58,184 nt of DNA from an uncultured beta proteobacterium (GTDB lineage Bacteria > Pseudomonadota > Gammaproteobacteria > Burkholderiales > Rhodocyclaceae): NCBI GenBank assembly GCA_903959855.1, contig CAJBYR010000280.1:1-58184 (forward strand). Reading direction: 5' to 3'. Shown here one piece after another: positions 16,010 to 23,686 of the stretch. Position 1 is the first letter of the stretch; the number at the start of each line of letters is the position of its first letter. Under the pieces are notes generated by a model. That model was not told where the DNA came from, searched no databases, and saw only the letters and a program-made list of their open reading frames with translations. A program made the position numbers and the translations under genes.

Positions 16010-18373
16010 GTGAGGCGCGGCGTTCGCTTGTTCCGGCACCGGACTCTCTCCCGCCTGCTGCTCGGCGCATTCGGCGGAGCAGCGGTCTGCGGCGGGTTTG
16101 CATGGGCGGCAGACGGCCCGGTCAATGTGTCAGCACCGGGCACGGGCAACCGCGATGGCACTGACGAAAACAAGCAAGCCGGTCTTGTATTGCGTTTGTC
16201 GCCGCGGCTTGGCAAGTCGCGGCTTCGCTTACCGACCGATCGGTCACCGGTGCTCAGGCCCGACATCGCCGATGTACCGGTGCTTTCGCTTTCGTACCGG
16301 CTCGACAAGCGTGCATCGGGCGCTGTCGTGGCCGGGAGGGCTCCGGCTGTTGCCGCCGCATCGGCAGCGGATCTGCCTGCGCAAGAGAGCACCGGTGTGA
16401 TGATGGCGGCTACTGCGTATAGCCCCGGCTCGCCGGTCAGCCGGCTGGTCGAGGGTGAAGAACTGCCCGAGCCCGAGGCGCCGGTTCCGTTTGACCCGCA
16501 GCCCACGACGGTGCCGCGCGCGACCGCAAACCGCGAGGCATCCCGTGGCGGGGAACAAGGGCGGGATGCGGATGGCCTTCCGGACCTGAGCGCCGAGACT
16601 TGGGTCATGGCGCCGATACGCTGGAGCGGCATGACCAACACAAGTCTCAATGCCTTCGACGCCGGCGGGGGCTCGCAAAGTTTAAGTGATACCAATGCAA
16701 TCAGCCTGCAAGCCAACAGTTTCATCATGGCGCCTTACATCGCCCAATGGACCGGGGCGGTCGGCTACAGCGGCGCGAACAGCCGATCGACTTCGGCGAG
16801 CGGCCCGACCTTGAAGAGCGCAAGTTCGGCCTTGAATTACGCCGCAGGCGTGAGTGTTTTTCCGCAAAGCCGGTTTCCCCTCAGCATGAATATCGGCCGC
16901 TCTACCAGCGAATCGAAGTCCGGTGGCGGTGCGTCTTCGACGATCAGTTCGACGTTTACCGCCAACCAGGAATACCGGACGGACGAGGGGCGCGACCGCT
17001 ACACCGCAAACTTCGCCCGGAGCACCTACGGCAGTGGCAGCAACACCAGCCTCACTTCATCCCTGCAAGGGAGTTTTTCGACCTCCCGCGACTATGAATA
17101 CGAGCATCTGCTGGAAGGGCGGCACGCGATCACGGCCAACTTCGGCATGTCTTCCGCCACTGCTGACCTCATCGGTCAGAAGTCACAAACGTTCAATGCA
17201 AACCTCAGTCACGGCTGGACAGTGTATGAAGATCTGAGTTTCGCCAACCGGCTGAATCTGATCCGCAACCAGGTTGTCGTGGCCCAGGGCAATGCGTTAA
17301 CGCAGGCGGATTCGACCTTGCTCCTCGGGGCAAGCTCTTTTTCGTGGCGTCCGTTCGAAGATGAACCCCTGCGCTTATCCGGTGGCGGAAATTTCAGCCA
17401 GACCAAGACCATGGCGAATGGCACTGCAGTGGATATGCAGAATCTGGGCGCTTCGTTATCGGCCACCTACCAGTTCAACCAGCAGCTCTCCTTTGCCGGA
17501 AATGCCTCGCTGGTGTCAACCTCATCAGCCAGCATACATACCCTAGTGACCACCCAGGGTGCTACGGCGAGTTATAGCGGGATGCCCCTCAAGTTCGGAG
17601 ATTTCAACTATCAGTGGGGTCTTGGCGGCGGAGTCAATAACTCGACCTCGAGTGCGGGGGGAGGGGGTGTTTCGGCGAGCGTATCGGCCAACCACGGACT
17701 CAGTCGTCCTTACCTGATCGATGAAGGGAATGTGATAAATCTGAATGCGGGGCAGAGTGTTTCTGTAAGTCGGGCGTCGTCGAGCCTCAATACCGGTATC
17801 TCCAATACCTTGGGGGCTTCCTGGAGTACCCGATATGGTGATCAACTGACCGGCAATCTCAGCGCCAATCTGGCGGACAATACGAACCTGGGTGCGGATG
17901 GCCAAACCCGGTTTCAGACCATGAGCCTGCTTGGTAACGGAATTTATCAGGTTAGCTCGCGGGCGGCAGTGTCCCTGAATACCAACCTGAACTGGAGCCA
18001 GAGCGGTGGCGGAGGGGGGGCTTCTTCGACGCAGGCGCTGAACGGCGTTGTCGTCGATACGCGTGCATCCCAGCTTTCCGGTTCAGTCGGGATCTCCTAT
18101 TCGCACCGCAGCCCTTTTTCGATTCCATTTCTTGAATACACTGCTAGCGCGATTTGGACAGGCAGCCAGTCGGGCCGGCGAATCGTGGGGGGGGATGCCC
18201 AGTCAAGTCAGATCCAGTCAAGCGGTTCGTTTCAGCAGTTCGCCAATTACCGGCTCGGGCGGTTGGTATTCAGCCTGAGCAATTCGATCATTGGTCAGGG
18301 TGGCAGGAAAAGTGCTTCATTGTTCGGGTCGGTCACCCGGGAGTTTGACGGATTTTTTGACGGACGCTGGTAA
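16010..18373 (+). CDS. Large outer-membrane beta-barrel protein (candidate porin of a porin-cytochrome conduit)
   Basis: 787 residues from a GTG, with a signal peptide ending AWAADG. Residues to about 200 are low-complexity Pro/Ala/Arg-rich. From about 200 to the end the sequence alternates polar and non-polar residues with many Ser, Asn, Gly and aromatic girdle residues (for example SFSWRPFEDEPLRLSGGGNFSQ, GIYQVSSRAAVSLNTNLNWS), the pattern of a barrel with long strands, probably more than 20. It ends in an aromatic residue (FFDGRW), compatible with a BAM signal. No cytochrome motif is present. Position between a PPIase and triheme cytochromes suggests the transmembrane sheath or secretion pore of the electron conduit. 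Family not identified. Confidence 0.78.
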   Translation: MRRGVRLFRHRTLSRLLLGAFGGAAVCGGFAWAADGPVNVSAPGTGNRDGTDENKQAGLVLRLSPRLGKSRLRLPTDRSPVLRPDIADVPVLSLSYRLDKRASGAVVAGRAPAVAAASAADLPAQESTGVMMAATAYSPGSPVSRLVEGEELPEPEAPVPFDPQPTTVPRATANREASRGGEQGRDADGLPDLSAETWVMAPIRWSGMTNTSLNAFDAGGGSQSLSDTNAISLQANSFIMAPYIAQWTGAVGYSGANSRSTSASGPTLKSASSALNYAAGVSVFPQSRFPLSMNIGRSTSESKSGGGASSTISSTFTANQEYRTDEGRDRYTANFARSTYGSGSNTSLTSSLQGSFSTSRDYEYEHLLEGRHAITANFGMSSATADLIGQKSQTFNANLSHGWTVYEDLSFANRLNLIRNQVVVAQGNALTQADSTLLLGASSFSWRPFEDEPLRLSGGGNFSQTKTMANGTAVDMQNLGASLSATYQFNQQLSFAGNASLVSTSSASIHTLVTTQGATASYSGMPLKFGDFNYQWGLGGGVNNSTSSAGGGGVSASVSANHGLSRPYLIDEGNVINLNAGQSVSVSRASSSLNTGISNTLGASWSTRYGDQLTGNLSANLADNTNLGADGQTRFQTMSLLGNGIYQVSSRAAVSLNTNLNWSQSGGGGGASSTQALNGVVVDTRASQLSGSVGISYSHRSPFSIPFLEYTASAIWTGSQSGRRIVGGDAQSSQIQSSGSFQQFANYRLGRLVFSLSNSIIGQGGRKSASLFGSVTREFDGFFDGRW

Positions 18374-18431
18374 CGTCAACCCGGCCGCTACGGGTTGTGG
18401 AAAATTCAGGTTTGCTGAGGGAAGGATCTAT

Positions 18432-18842
18432 ATGTTTGGAAAATCTGCTGTGCAACGGCTGTTGCTTGTCGCGATGGCCCTGGCAACAGTGTTTCTGGTC
18501 GACATCGACGAGGCGCGGGCCGAGTATGGAGACGTCGTGATAAATAATTATTCCGACGCCGCGGGGATGCGCCCCGCGATATTTCCGCACTGGTTCCATC
18601 GTGTGCGCTTCCGGTGCAAGGTCTGCCATGCCGACCTTGGATTCAAGTTCAAGGCCGGAGGCAACGAAATCAACATGGTGAAGATCATCGATGGCCAGTT
18701 CTGCGGGGCTTGCCATAACGGCGAGCTTGCCTGGTCGGTGGAAAACTGCAACCTTTGCCATTCCGGCAAGCCGGGAACGCCGACGCAGGTTCACGAAAGC
18801 ACGGTCCAGAAACTTGCCCCTGCGGCGCTTCAAAAGAAATAG
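18432..18842 (+). CDS. Triheme c7-like cytochrome
   Basis: 136 residues from the ATG at 18432 (RBS GAAGGA). Signal peptide to EARA, then EYGDVVINNYSDAAGMRPAIFPHWFHRVRFRCKVCH. Three heme sites, CKVCH, CGACH and CNLCH, in under 70 residues, with His residues in FPHWFH as distal ligands, match the c(7)-type triheme domain found in extracellular electron-transfer loci. It is a close paralogue of the gene at 21290. Likely periplasmic carrier that loads electrons onto the outer-membrane conduit. First of a run of closely spaced genes to 26354. The track start at 18291 lies inside the barrel gene and is rejected. Confidence 0.88.
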   Translation: MFGKSAVQRLLLVAMALATVFLVDIDEARAEYGDVVINNYSDAAGMRPAIFPHWFHRVRFRCKVCHADLGFKFKAGGNEINMVKIIDGQFCGACHNGELAWSVENCNLCHSGKPGTPTQVHESTVQKLAPAALQKK

Positions 18843-18853
18843 GGGGTGCGATC

Positions 18854-19822
18854 ATGAAACTGGAACGAATCATTCTTGCTTGCGTATCCCTGGCCGGATT
18901 TGCAAACACGACGCTGGCTGCGGATGCCGGCAAGGACCTTTATACCAAGACCTGTGCGGTATGTCATGCTGCGGGCATCGCCGGCGCGCCGCGCTACGGC
19001 AATGCTGCCGAGTGGCAACCGCGCATCGCCACCGGTGTGGCGCGCTTGTACAGCAATGCCATTCAGGGTACGTCCAAGGGTATGCCACCCAAGGGGGGAA
19101 ATGCCGAAGCGTCGGATGGCGACATCAAAGCGGCGGTTGACTATATGCTGGCGTCGGTCAAGGGCGGGGCGGCGAAGCCGGCGCCGGCCGTGGCGGCGGC
19201 CCCTGCAAAGCCCGCTGCGGCGGCAGCAACGGCTGCGCCGGCGGCAGCGCCGACGGCAGCGGTCGATCCATCCTCGAATACCTCGGGGGTGCCGGCAGCC
19301 GATATCAACTCCTTCAATCGCCTGTTGCGGCCGATCGGAAAACGCAATCCACCGCCGGTGGAAGATGGCATTCACGATCCGGCCAATGACGGCACGTTAG
19401 CGCTGATGGCACCCCTGGCCGCCTATGGTCCGTTGCCGAAAAGCCTGGCAGGAAACCGGGTCAACTGGGTCAAGGCGATCGAAGAGAACAAGATCAATCC
19501 GCGCTGGGACCGCAACGATCAGGCGGCGACTCCGGTGGTCATCGATCTCAACATCGTCCGCGAAGTCAAGGGTTCAATGCCGGATGTGGTTTATCCGCAC
19601 AAGCAGCACACCGAGTGGCTCGACTGCTCGAATTGCCACCCGGCCATCTTCGTTCCGCAGAAAGGCGCCAATGCGATCAGCATGGCTGCGATCCTGCTCG
19701 GTGAAAAGTGCGGCGTCTGTCACGGCAAAGTGGCTTTCCCGGTTTCGGAATGCCGGCTGTGCCATTCAAAGAAAAAGGACTTTCGACCTGCTCAGGCCCA
19801 AGCGGCTGCTGCGCCAAAGTGA
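18854..19822 (+). CDS. Fusion cytochrome: c5-type monoheme domain plus c7-like triheme domain
   Basis: 322 residues with a signal peptide (MKLERIILACVSLAGFANTTLA). The first domain has CAVCH and the c5 loop KGMPPKGGNAEASDGD. A linker of about 45 residues rich in Ala and Pro follows. The second domain has VYPHKQHTEWLDCSNCH, CGVCH and CRLCH, a bis-His triheme c7 module like those at 20733 and 54967. One polypeptide therefore joins a Met/His c5 heme of presumably high potential to three low-potential hemes. The start follows the previous stop by 11 bases. Probably a periplasmic relay; the fusion implies that the separate c5 protein (10887) and c7 proteins interact. Confidence 0.88.
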   Translation: MKLERIILACVSLAGFANTTLAADAGKDLYTKTCAVCHAAGIAGAPRYGNAAEWQPRIATGVARLYSNAIQGTSKGMPPKGGNAEASDGDIKAAVDYMLASVKGGAAKPAPAVAAAPAKPAAAAATAAPAAAPTAAVDPSSNTSGVPAADINSFNRLLRPIGKRNPPPVEDGIHDPANDGTLALMAPLAAYGPLPKSLAGNRVNWVKAIEENKINPRWDRNDQAATPVVIDLNIVREVKGSMPDVVYPHKQHTEWLDCSNCHPAIFVPQKGANAISMAAILLGEKCGVCHGKVAFPVSECRLCHSKKKDFRPAQAQAAAAPK

Positions 19823-19835
19823 TTAAGGAATAGCC

Positions 19836-20726
19836 ATGAAGACGATTCACGTAGCTCTGATTTGCCTGCTGCTGAGTGGCGGTGCTTTTGCTCAGGCCAC
19901 CGCAGCAACCCCTGACAGTGCGGCGTCGCGCCTGGCCGGCAACAAGATCGACAAAGGCCAGCTTGCTTCGAATCTTGATTCCGTCGGCAAGCTGCTGGAG
20001 ACTTCCTCGGCAGCCCGCCAGATCGAGTCAAGCAAGGCGCCGGAAGCGTTGCAGCGGCGGGATCGTGCCCGCGAGCTTTACAGTAACGCCAAGGCCGCGC
20101 TCGAGCAGGGCAATCTGGAAAAGGCCTCCGCCCTGCTGGCCGAAACCCGATCGGTCTTTTTCGACGCGGTCCGGTTTGCGGCACCGGAAGAAGTCACTGC
20201 AAAAAAGCTCGAAAATGACTATCTGCTGCGCCTTGAAAGCGTGCAGGCATTGCTGGGCGCCTACAAGCGGGTTTCAGGTGAAAAATCGGCCGGGGGCGTT
20301 ACCGATACTGTCGCTCAGATCGAGAAATCGATGGCCGCAGGCGCACTTCTGGCGAAAGATCGCAAGTTCAAGGAGGCGCGTGCCGAGGTCGACCGCGGCT
20401 ATCTGGTGGCCAAGGCGGGGCTGACCACGCTGCGCAGCGGCGATACCTTGACGCGGTCCTTGAACTTCGCCAACAAGGAAGAAGAGTTTCATTATGAAAT
20501 TGACCGGAACAATACCCATCAGATGCTGATCAAAGTGCTTGTTGATGAGCAAAAGTCTTCCGGTGAGATGGTCAGGAGCTTTCTATCCAAGGCAGCTGAG
20601 TTGCGGGTCAAGGCCGATGCTGCGGCCACCCGCAAGGATTACGCCGAAGCGGTAAAGCTGCTTGAGGATTCGACCTCCGAACTGGTCCGTGCGATTCGAA
20701 ATGCAGGAATATACATACCGGGATAA
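19836..20726 (+). CDS. Periplasmic helical protein of unknown function
   Basis: 296 residues with a signal peptide ending at AFAQA. The rest is predicted almost entirely helical, with repeats resembling TPR or coiled-coil hairpins (RDRARELYSNAKAALEQGNLEKASALLAE, DRKFKEARAEVDRGYLVAKAGL, AATRKDYAEAVKLLEDSTSELVRAIRNAG). No heme motif or catalytic site is seen. It is embedded between triheme cytochrome genes with 13 and 6 base gaps, so it is surely co-transcribed. It might hold cytochromes together or serve as an assembly chaperone, but I do not recognise the family. Confidence 0.75.
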   Translation: MKTIHVALICLLLSGGAFAQATAATPDSAASRLAGNKIDKGQLASNLDSVGKLLETSSAARQIESSKAPEALQRRDRARELYSNAKAALEQGNLEKASALLAETRSVFFDAVRFAAPEEVTAKKLENDYLLRLESVQALLGAYKRVSGEKSAGGVTDTVAQIEKSMAAGALLAKDRKFKEARAEVDRGYLVAKAGLTTLRSGDTLTRSLNFANKEEEFHYEIDRNNTHQMLIKVLVDEQKSSGEMVRSFLSKAAELRVKADAAATRKDYAEAVKLLEDSTSELVRAIRNAGIYIPG

Positions 20727-20732
20727 CCCCTA

Positions 20733-21293
20733 GTGCCGACGTGGATCATTGTTGCAGCTTTGCTTTTGGTGAACGCCCCGGTACTGGCCGGGCCATGGGA
20801 CAAACTGCGCGAGGATGGCGTCCATGATCCGCGCAGCCCGGCGATCAACCGGCTGCAGGAGCCGGGAGATGCCCTGTCGAAACTTACCCCTGACAGCGCC
20901 GGAAACATGGTGCGCTGGGTTCAGTCGCTTGAAAAAGGCGAAATAAACCCGCGCGCCAATCTGCGGCCGGACACCAAGATCCGGCTCTATGATTCCGATG
21001 TGATGCTCAATCTGAATGGCGGGATGCCGATGGTGAAATTCCCGCACCGTCAGCACACGCTGTGGCTTGATTGCGCAAATTGCCACGACCATTTGTTCAA
21101 GGCCGAGGCAGGAGCCAACAAGCTCTCGATGCTGGCGATTCTGAACGGCGAGCAATGCGGGGTCTGCCATGGCGCGGTGTCCTTTCCCCTGACCGAGTGT
21201 TTCCGCTGCCACAACACTGCCAAGCCGGGCGGCAAGCCACCCCGGCCGAGCCTGCCGATTGCAATCCCGGCCGGTGCAGTCCCACCGAAGTGA
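20733..21293 (+). CDS. Triheme c7-like cytochrome
   Basis: 186 residues from a GTG, with signal peptide MPTWIIVAALLLVNAPVLAG. A leading segment GPWDKLREDGVHDPRSPAINRLQEP, then WVQSLEKGEINPRANL, precedes three hemes: KFPHRQHTLWLDCANCH, CGVCH and CFRCH. The same layout (KGEINPRA, FPHxxHTxWLDCxNCH, GEQCGVCHG) is seen in the second half of the fusion gene at 18854 and in the gene at 54967, so these three form one subgroup of triheme proteins. Likely a periplasmic electron carrier. Its stop overlaps the GTG of the next gene. Confidence 0.88.
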   Translation: MPTWIIVAALLLVNAPVLAGPWDKLREDGVHDPRSPAINRLQEPGDALSKLTPDSAGNMVRWVQSLEKGEINPRANLRPDTKIRLYDSDVMLNLNGGMPMVKFPHRQHTLWLDCANCHDHLFKAEAGANKLSMLAILNGEQCGVCHGAVSFPLTECFRCHNTAKPGGKPPRPSLPIAIPAGAVPPK

Positions 21294-21679
21294 GCCAGGT
21301 GCGGCGAATCCTTCAGGTTTGTCTGCTGCTGATTCCGGCCCTGGTTGCCGGGATTCCGCCGGCAGCGGCCGAGTATGCTGACGTGGTCCTCAATCGTCGG
21401 GCGGAAAAGGAGGGCATGCGTCCGGTCATATTCCCCCACTGGTTTCATCGCATCCGCTTTCGCTGCAAGGTATGCCACCAGGAGTTGGGTTTCAAAATGC
21501 GTGTCGGCAGCAACGATGTCAGGATGTCGGATATCGTCGAAGGAAAATTTTGCGGTGCGTGCCACAACGGCGATGTTGCCTGGGCACCGGACCAATGTGA
21601 TCTGTGTCATTCGGCCAAGCGCGGCTTGCCCACGGGAATATATGGCGGTCATGAGACTCTCGGCCCCGGACGCTGGTAG
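21290..21679 (+). CDS. Triheme c7-like cytochrome (paralogue of 18432)
   Basis: 129 residues from a GTG that overlaps the previous stop (GTGA). Signal peptide (ILQVCLLLIPALVAGIPPAAA), then EYADVVLNRRAEKEGMRPVIFPHWFHRIRFRCKVCH, CGACH and CDLCH. The mature part is highly similar to the protein at 18432 (shared MRPxIFPHWFHRxRFRCKVCH and KFCGACHNG), so the locus carries two copies of this subtype. The long track ORF from 21071 includes upstream frame sequence and is not used. Another GTG at 21299 is an alternative start. Confidence 0.85.
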   Translation: MSQVRRILQVCLLLIPALVAGIPPAAAEYADVVLNRRAEKEGMRPVIFPHWFHRIRFRCKVCHQELGFKMRVGSNDVRMSDIVEGKFCGACHNGDVAWAPDQCDLCHSAKRGLPTGIYGGHETLGPGRW

Positions 21680-22598
21680 GCGCCGTGCATTCCTCTGCCG
21701 CTCGGCCGCCACCGCGCTGGCGCTTGGCATGGCCGGCTGCAGTGCGGCGGCGCCGGCGAAGCCGCGACGGGAACTGTGGCTTGATCCGGTGTTCGGTCTT
21801 TCCGGCGCGCGCCTGACGGACAAAACGGATCCCACCGGATTTCCTTTGCCCGGTGGTAAAGAGAGCTTCGTGTACTTCCAGTTTCCGGTCGCTGTTGTCG
21901 CCAGCCTTGAATCGATCTTTATTGCCGATGCAGGAACCGGCCGCTTGTTCCGCTACGTTCAGAGCAGCGGCCTGATGACGGCGATCCCCGGCGTCAGGGT
22001 TCGTCCCGGAATGCGATTGCAGGCCGCACTCGACGGCACGGTGTTTGCGCTGGATGCCATGGGTGGGGAAATCTCACGGTATTCAATGCAGGGCATTCCA
22101 CTGCCCGCGATGCAGCCGCGCATGCCGGGCAGCCGCTACCTGGATTTTGCGATTGATCTGCAAAGCGGAACGGTTCTTGCGGTTGACGCCGTATATCGGG
22201 TGGTGGACCGGATCGAGCCCATGGGTCGTATCGCCATTGTTCATATGAACCTTGGCACAACAGGCCCGCTGGCCCTCGATGGTTCGCTGCTGGTGGTTGC
22301 CGACGCGCAATGCAAATGTGTCAGCGAATGGCGCGGCGGACGCATGCTGCGAAGGCTTGCGGTCGGCTTGATCCGGTTGCCCAAGGCTCTGGCCGCGGAA
22401 AAGGGGGAAATTTATGTCCTGGATGGATTTGATCGCAGCATTTCGCGTGTCTCTGAGGGCGGGCTGGAAACCATCATCGCGGCCGACCTCAATCTGGTTT
22501 CTCCGGAGCAGATGACCGTCGCCGGTGGCATGATGTATGTGGCCGACGGTGCTGGTCGCAAAGTGATGGCTTTTAAAATCCGACGGCGTCAGGACTGA
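21651..22598 (+). CDS. NHL-like beta-propeller lipoprotein with a Tat-like signal
   Basis: About 315 residues from an ATG at 21651, overlapping the previous gene. The N-terminus GRRRAFLCRSAATALALGMAGC combines a twin-arginine-like motif with a lipobox, so it may be a Tat-exported lipoprotein. Blade-like repeats follow (SIFIADAGTGRLFRYV, GEIYVLDGFDRSISRV, MMYVADGAGRKVMAF), fewer and more diverged than in its neighbours. No heme motif. It overlaps by four bases the next NHL gene. As with the other propellers here, a scaffold role for cytochromes is inferred from location. An alternative start is the ATG at 21642. Confidence 0.78.
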   Translation: MRLSAPDAGRRRAFLCRSAATALALGMAGCSAAAPAKPRRELWLDPVFGLSGARLTDKTDPTGFPLPGGKESFVYFQFPVAVVASLESIFIADAGTGRLFRYVQSSGLMTAIPGVRVRPGMRLQAALDGTVFALDAMGGEISRYSMQGIPLPAMQPRMPGSRYLDFAIDLQSGTVLAVDAVYRVVDRIEPMGRIAIVHMNLGTTGPLALDGSLLVVADAQCKCVSEWRGGRMLRRLAVGLIRLPKALAAEKGEIYVLDGFDRSISRVSEGGLETIIAADLNLVSPEQMTVAGGMMYVADGAGRKVMAFKIRRRQD

Positions 22599-23686
22599 TG
22601 ACACTGCGTCATTTACTGCTTGTTGTTATGTTTCTTGGATTGTTGTCCGGCTGTGCCGGCCAGGCCAGGAAGAACCTGTTCGTCATTGACGTGGATCAGA
22701 CCCAAAAAGGGCATCTGATGTTTCCGCCGGATATCGATGGCGATGTTCCGCGTTACGTCTACCTCGGCCATCTTTACGGAGACCGGAATTTCATCGATCC
22801 CGAGCCCAGAGGCCCCGGTTTGCTGGAAACCCTGGGGCGGATTCTGGATTTCATCAAGGGTGATGCGCCGCCACGCGAACTCTACCGGCCGCAAACGGGT
22901 GTAATCGACGAGGCGGGCCGGATTATGGTCGTCGATCGGGGAAGCCCTGGGGTGTTTGTGTTCGACGAAACCAAGGCGACCCTGGAGTTGTGGCAGCAGG
23001 CCGTGGGCTCGCAGATGTTCGTGAGTCCGGTCGGTATTGCCCTGGGGCCGGACGGCTTGCTGCTGGTGGCGGATAGCGAACTGGCGTTCGTTGCACAGCT
23101 TGACCGGCAAGGGAATCCCGCAAGCACCATCGGCAAAGGCCACTTGACCCGTCCGACCGGGATTGCCTACGAGGCATCGACCCGGCGCATCTTTGTTGCC
23201 GATACCGCCGATCATCAGATCAAACTGTTCGACTTGCAAGGCAAACTGCTCGACGTCTGGGGCGAGCGCGGCGACGGACCGGGCGAGTTCAACTTTCCGA
23301 CCTTCATCACTGTGCGCGACGGGAAACTTTATGTCTCAGATACGATCAATGCCCGGGTTCAGGTGCTGTCTACCGTAGACGGCAAGCATCTTGCAACGGT
23401 TGGCAAACTCGGGATGTACGTTGGTAACATGGTTCGACCCAAGGGTGTGGCTGTTGATGGCGAGGGAAATATTTATGTGGTTGAGTCTTTTTATGATCAT
23501 TTGCTGGTCTATAACTCCCGTGGCGAGTTCCTGATGCCGATCGGGGGCGTCGGCAGCGAGCCAGGCCAGTTTCACCTGCCATCCGGTGTCTGGATCGACG
23601 CGCGCAATCGCGTGTTCGTCGCGGATGGCCTGAACAGTCGTGTCTCTGTATTTCAGTTCCTGGGTGGAGGATCGGAGAGTGAATAG
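22598..23686 (+). CDS. NHL-repeat beta-propeller lipoprotein
   Basis: 362 residues with a lipobox signal (MFLGLLSGC) cleaved at about residue 19. It has well-formed NHL blades: SPVGIALGPDGLLLVADSELAFVAQL, RPTGIAYEASTRRIFVADTADHQIKLF, FPTFITVRDGKLYVSDTINARVQVL, RPKGVAVDGEGNIYVVESFYDHLLVY and LPSGVWIDARNRVFVADGLNSRVSVF. It resembles the protein at 12218 throughout (both share GDGPGEFN/GEGPGEFN). The start overlaps the previous stop (ATGA) and the end overlaps the 11-heme gene by eight bases, so translation is probably coupled to that cytochrome. Confidence 0.9.
   Translation: MTLRHLLLVVMFLGLLSGCAGQARKNLFVIDVDQTQKGHLMFPPDIDGDVPRYVYLGHLYGDRNFIDPEPRGPGLLETLGRILDFIKGDAPPRELYRPQTGVIDEAGRIMVVDRGSPGVFVFDETKATLELWQQAVGSQMFVSPVGIALGPDGLLLVADSELAFVAQLDRQGNPASTIGKGHLTRPTGIAYEASTRRIFVADTADHQIKLFDLQGKLLDVWGERGDGPGEFNFPTFITVRDGKLYVSDTINARVQVLSTVDGKHLATVGKLGMYVGNMVRPKGVAVDGEGNIYVVESFYDHLLVYNSRGEFLMPIGGVGSEPGQFHLPSGVWIDARNRVFVADGLNSRVSVFQFLGGGSESE

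Noticed and set aside
16003-16728. 241-residue minus ORF over the barrel N-terminus
   Set aside because: It reflects the Arg/Pro/Ala-rich low-complexity codons of the barrel gene read backwards.
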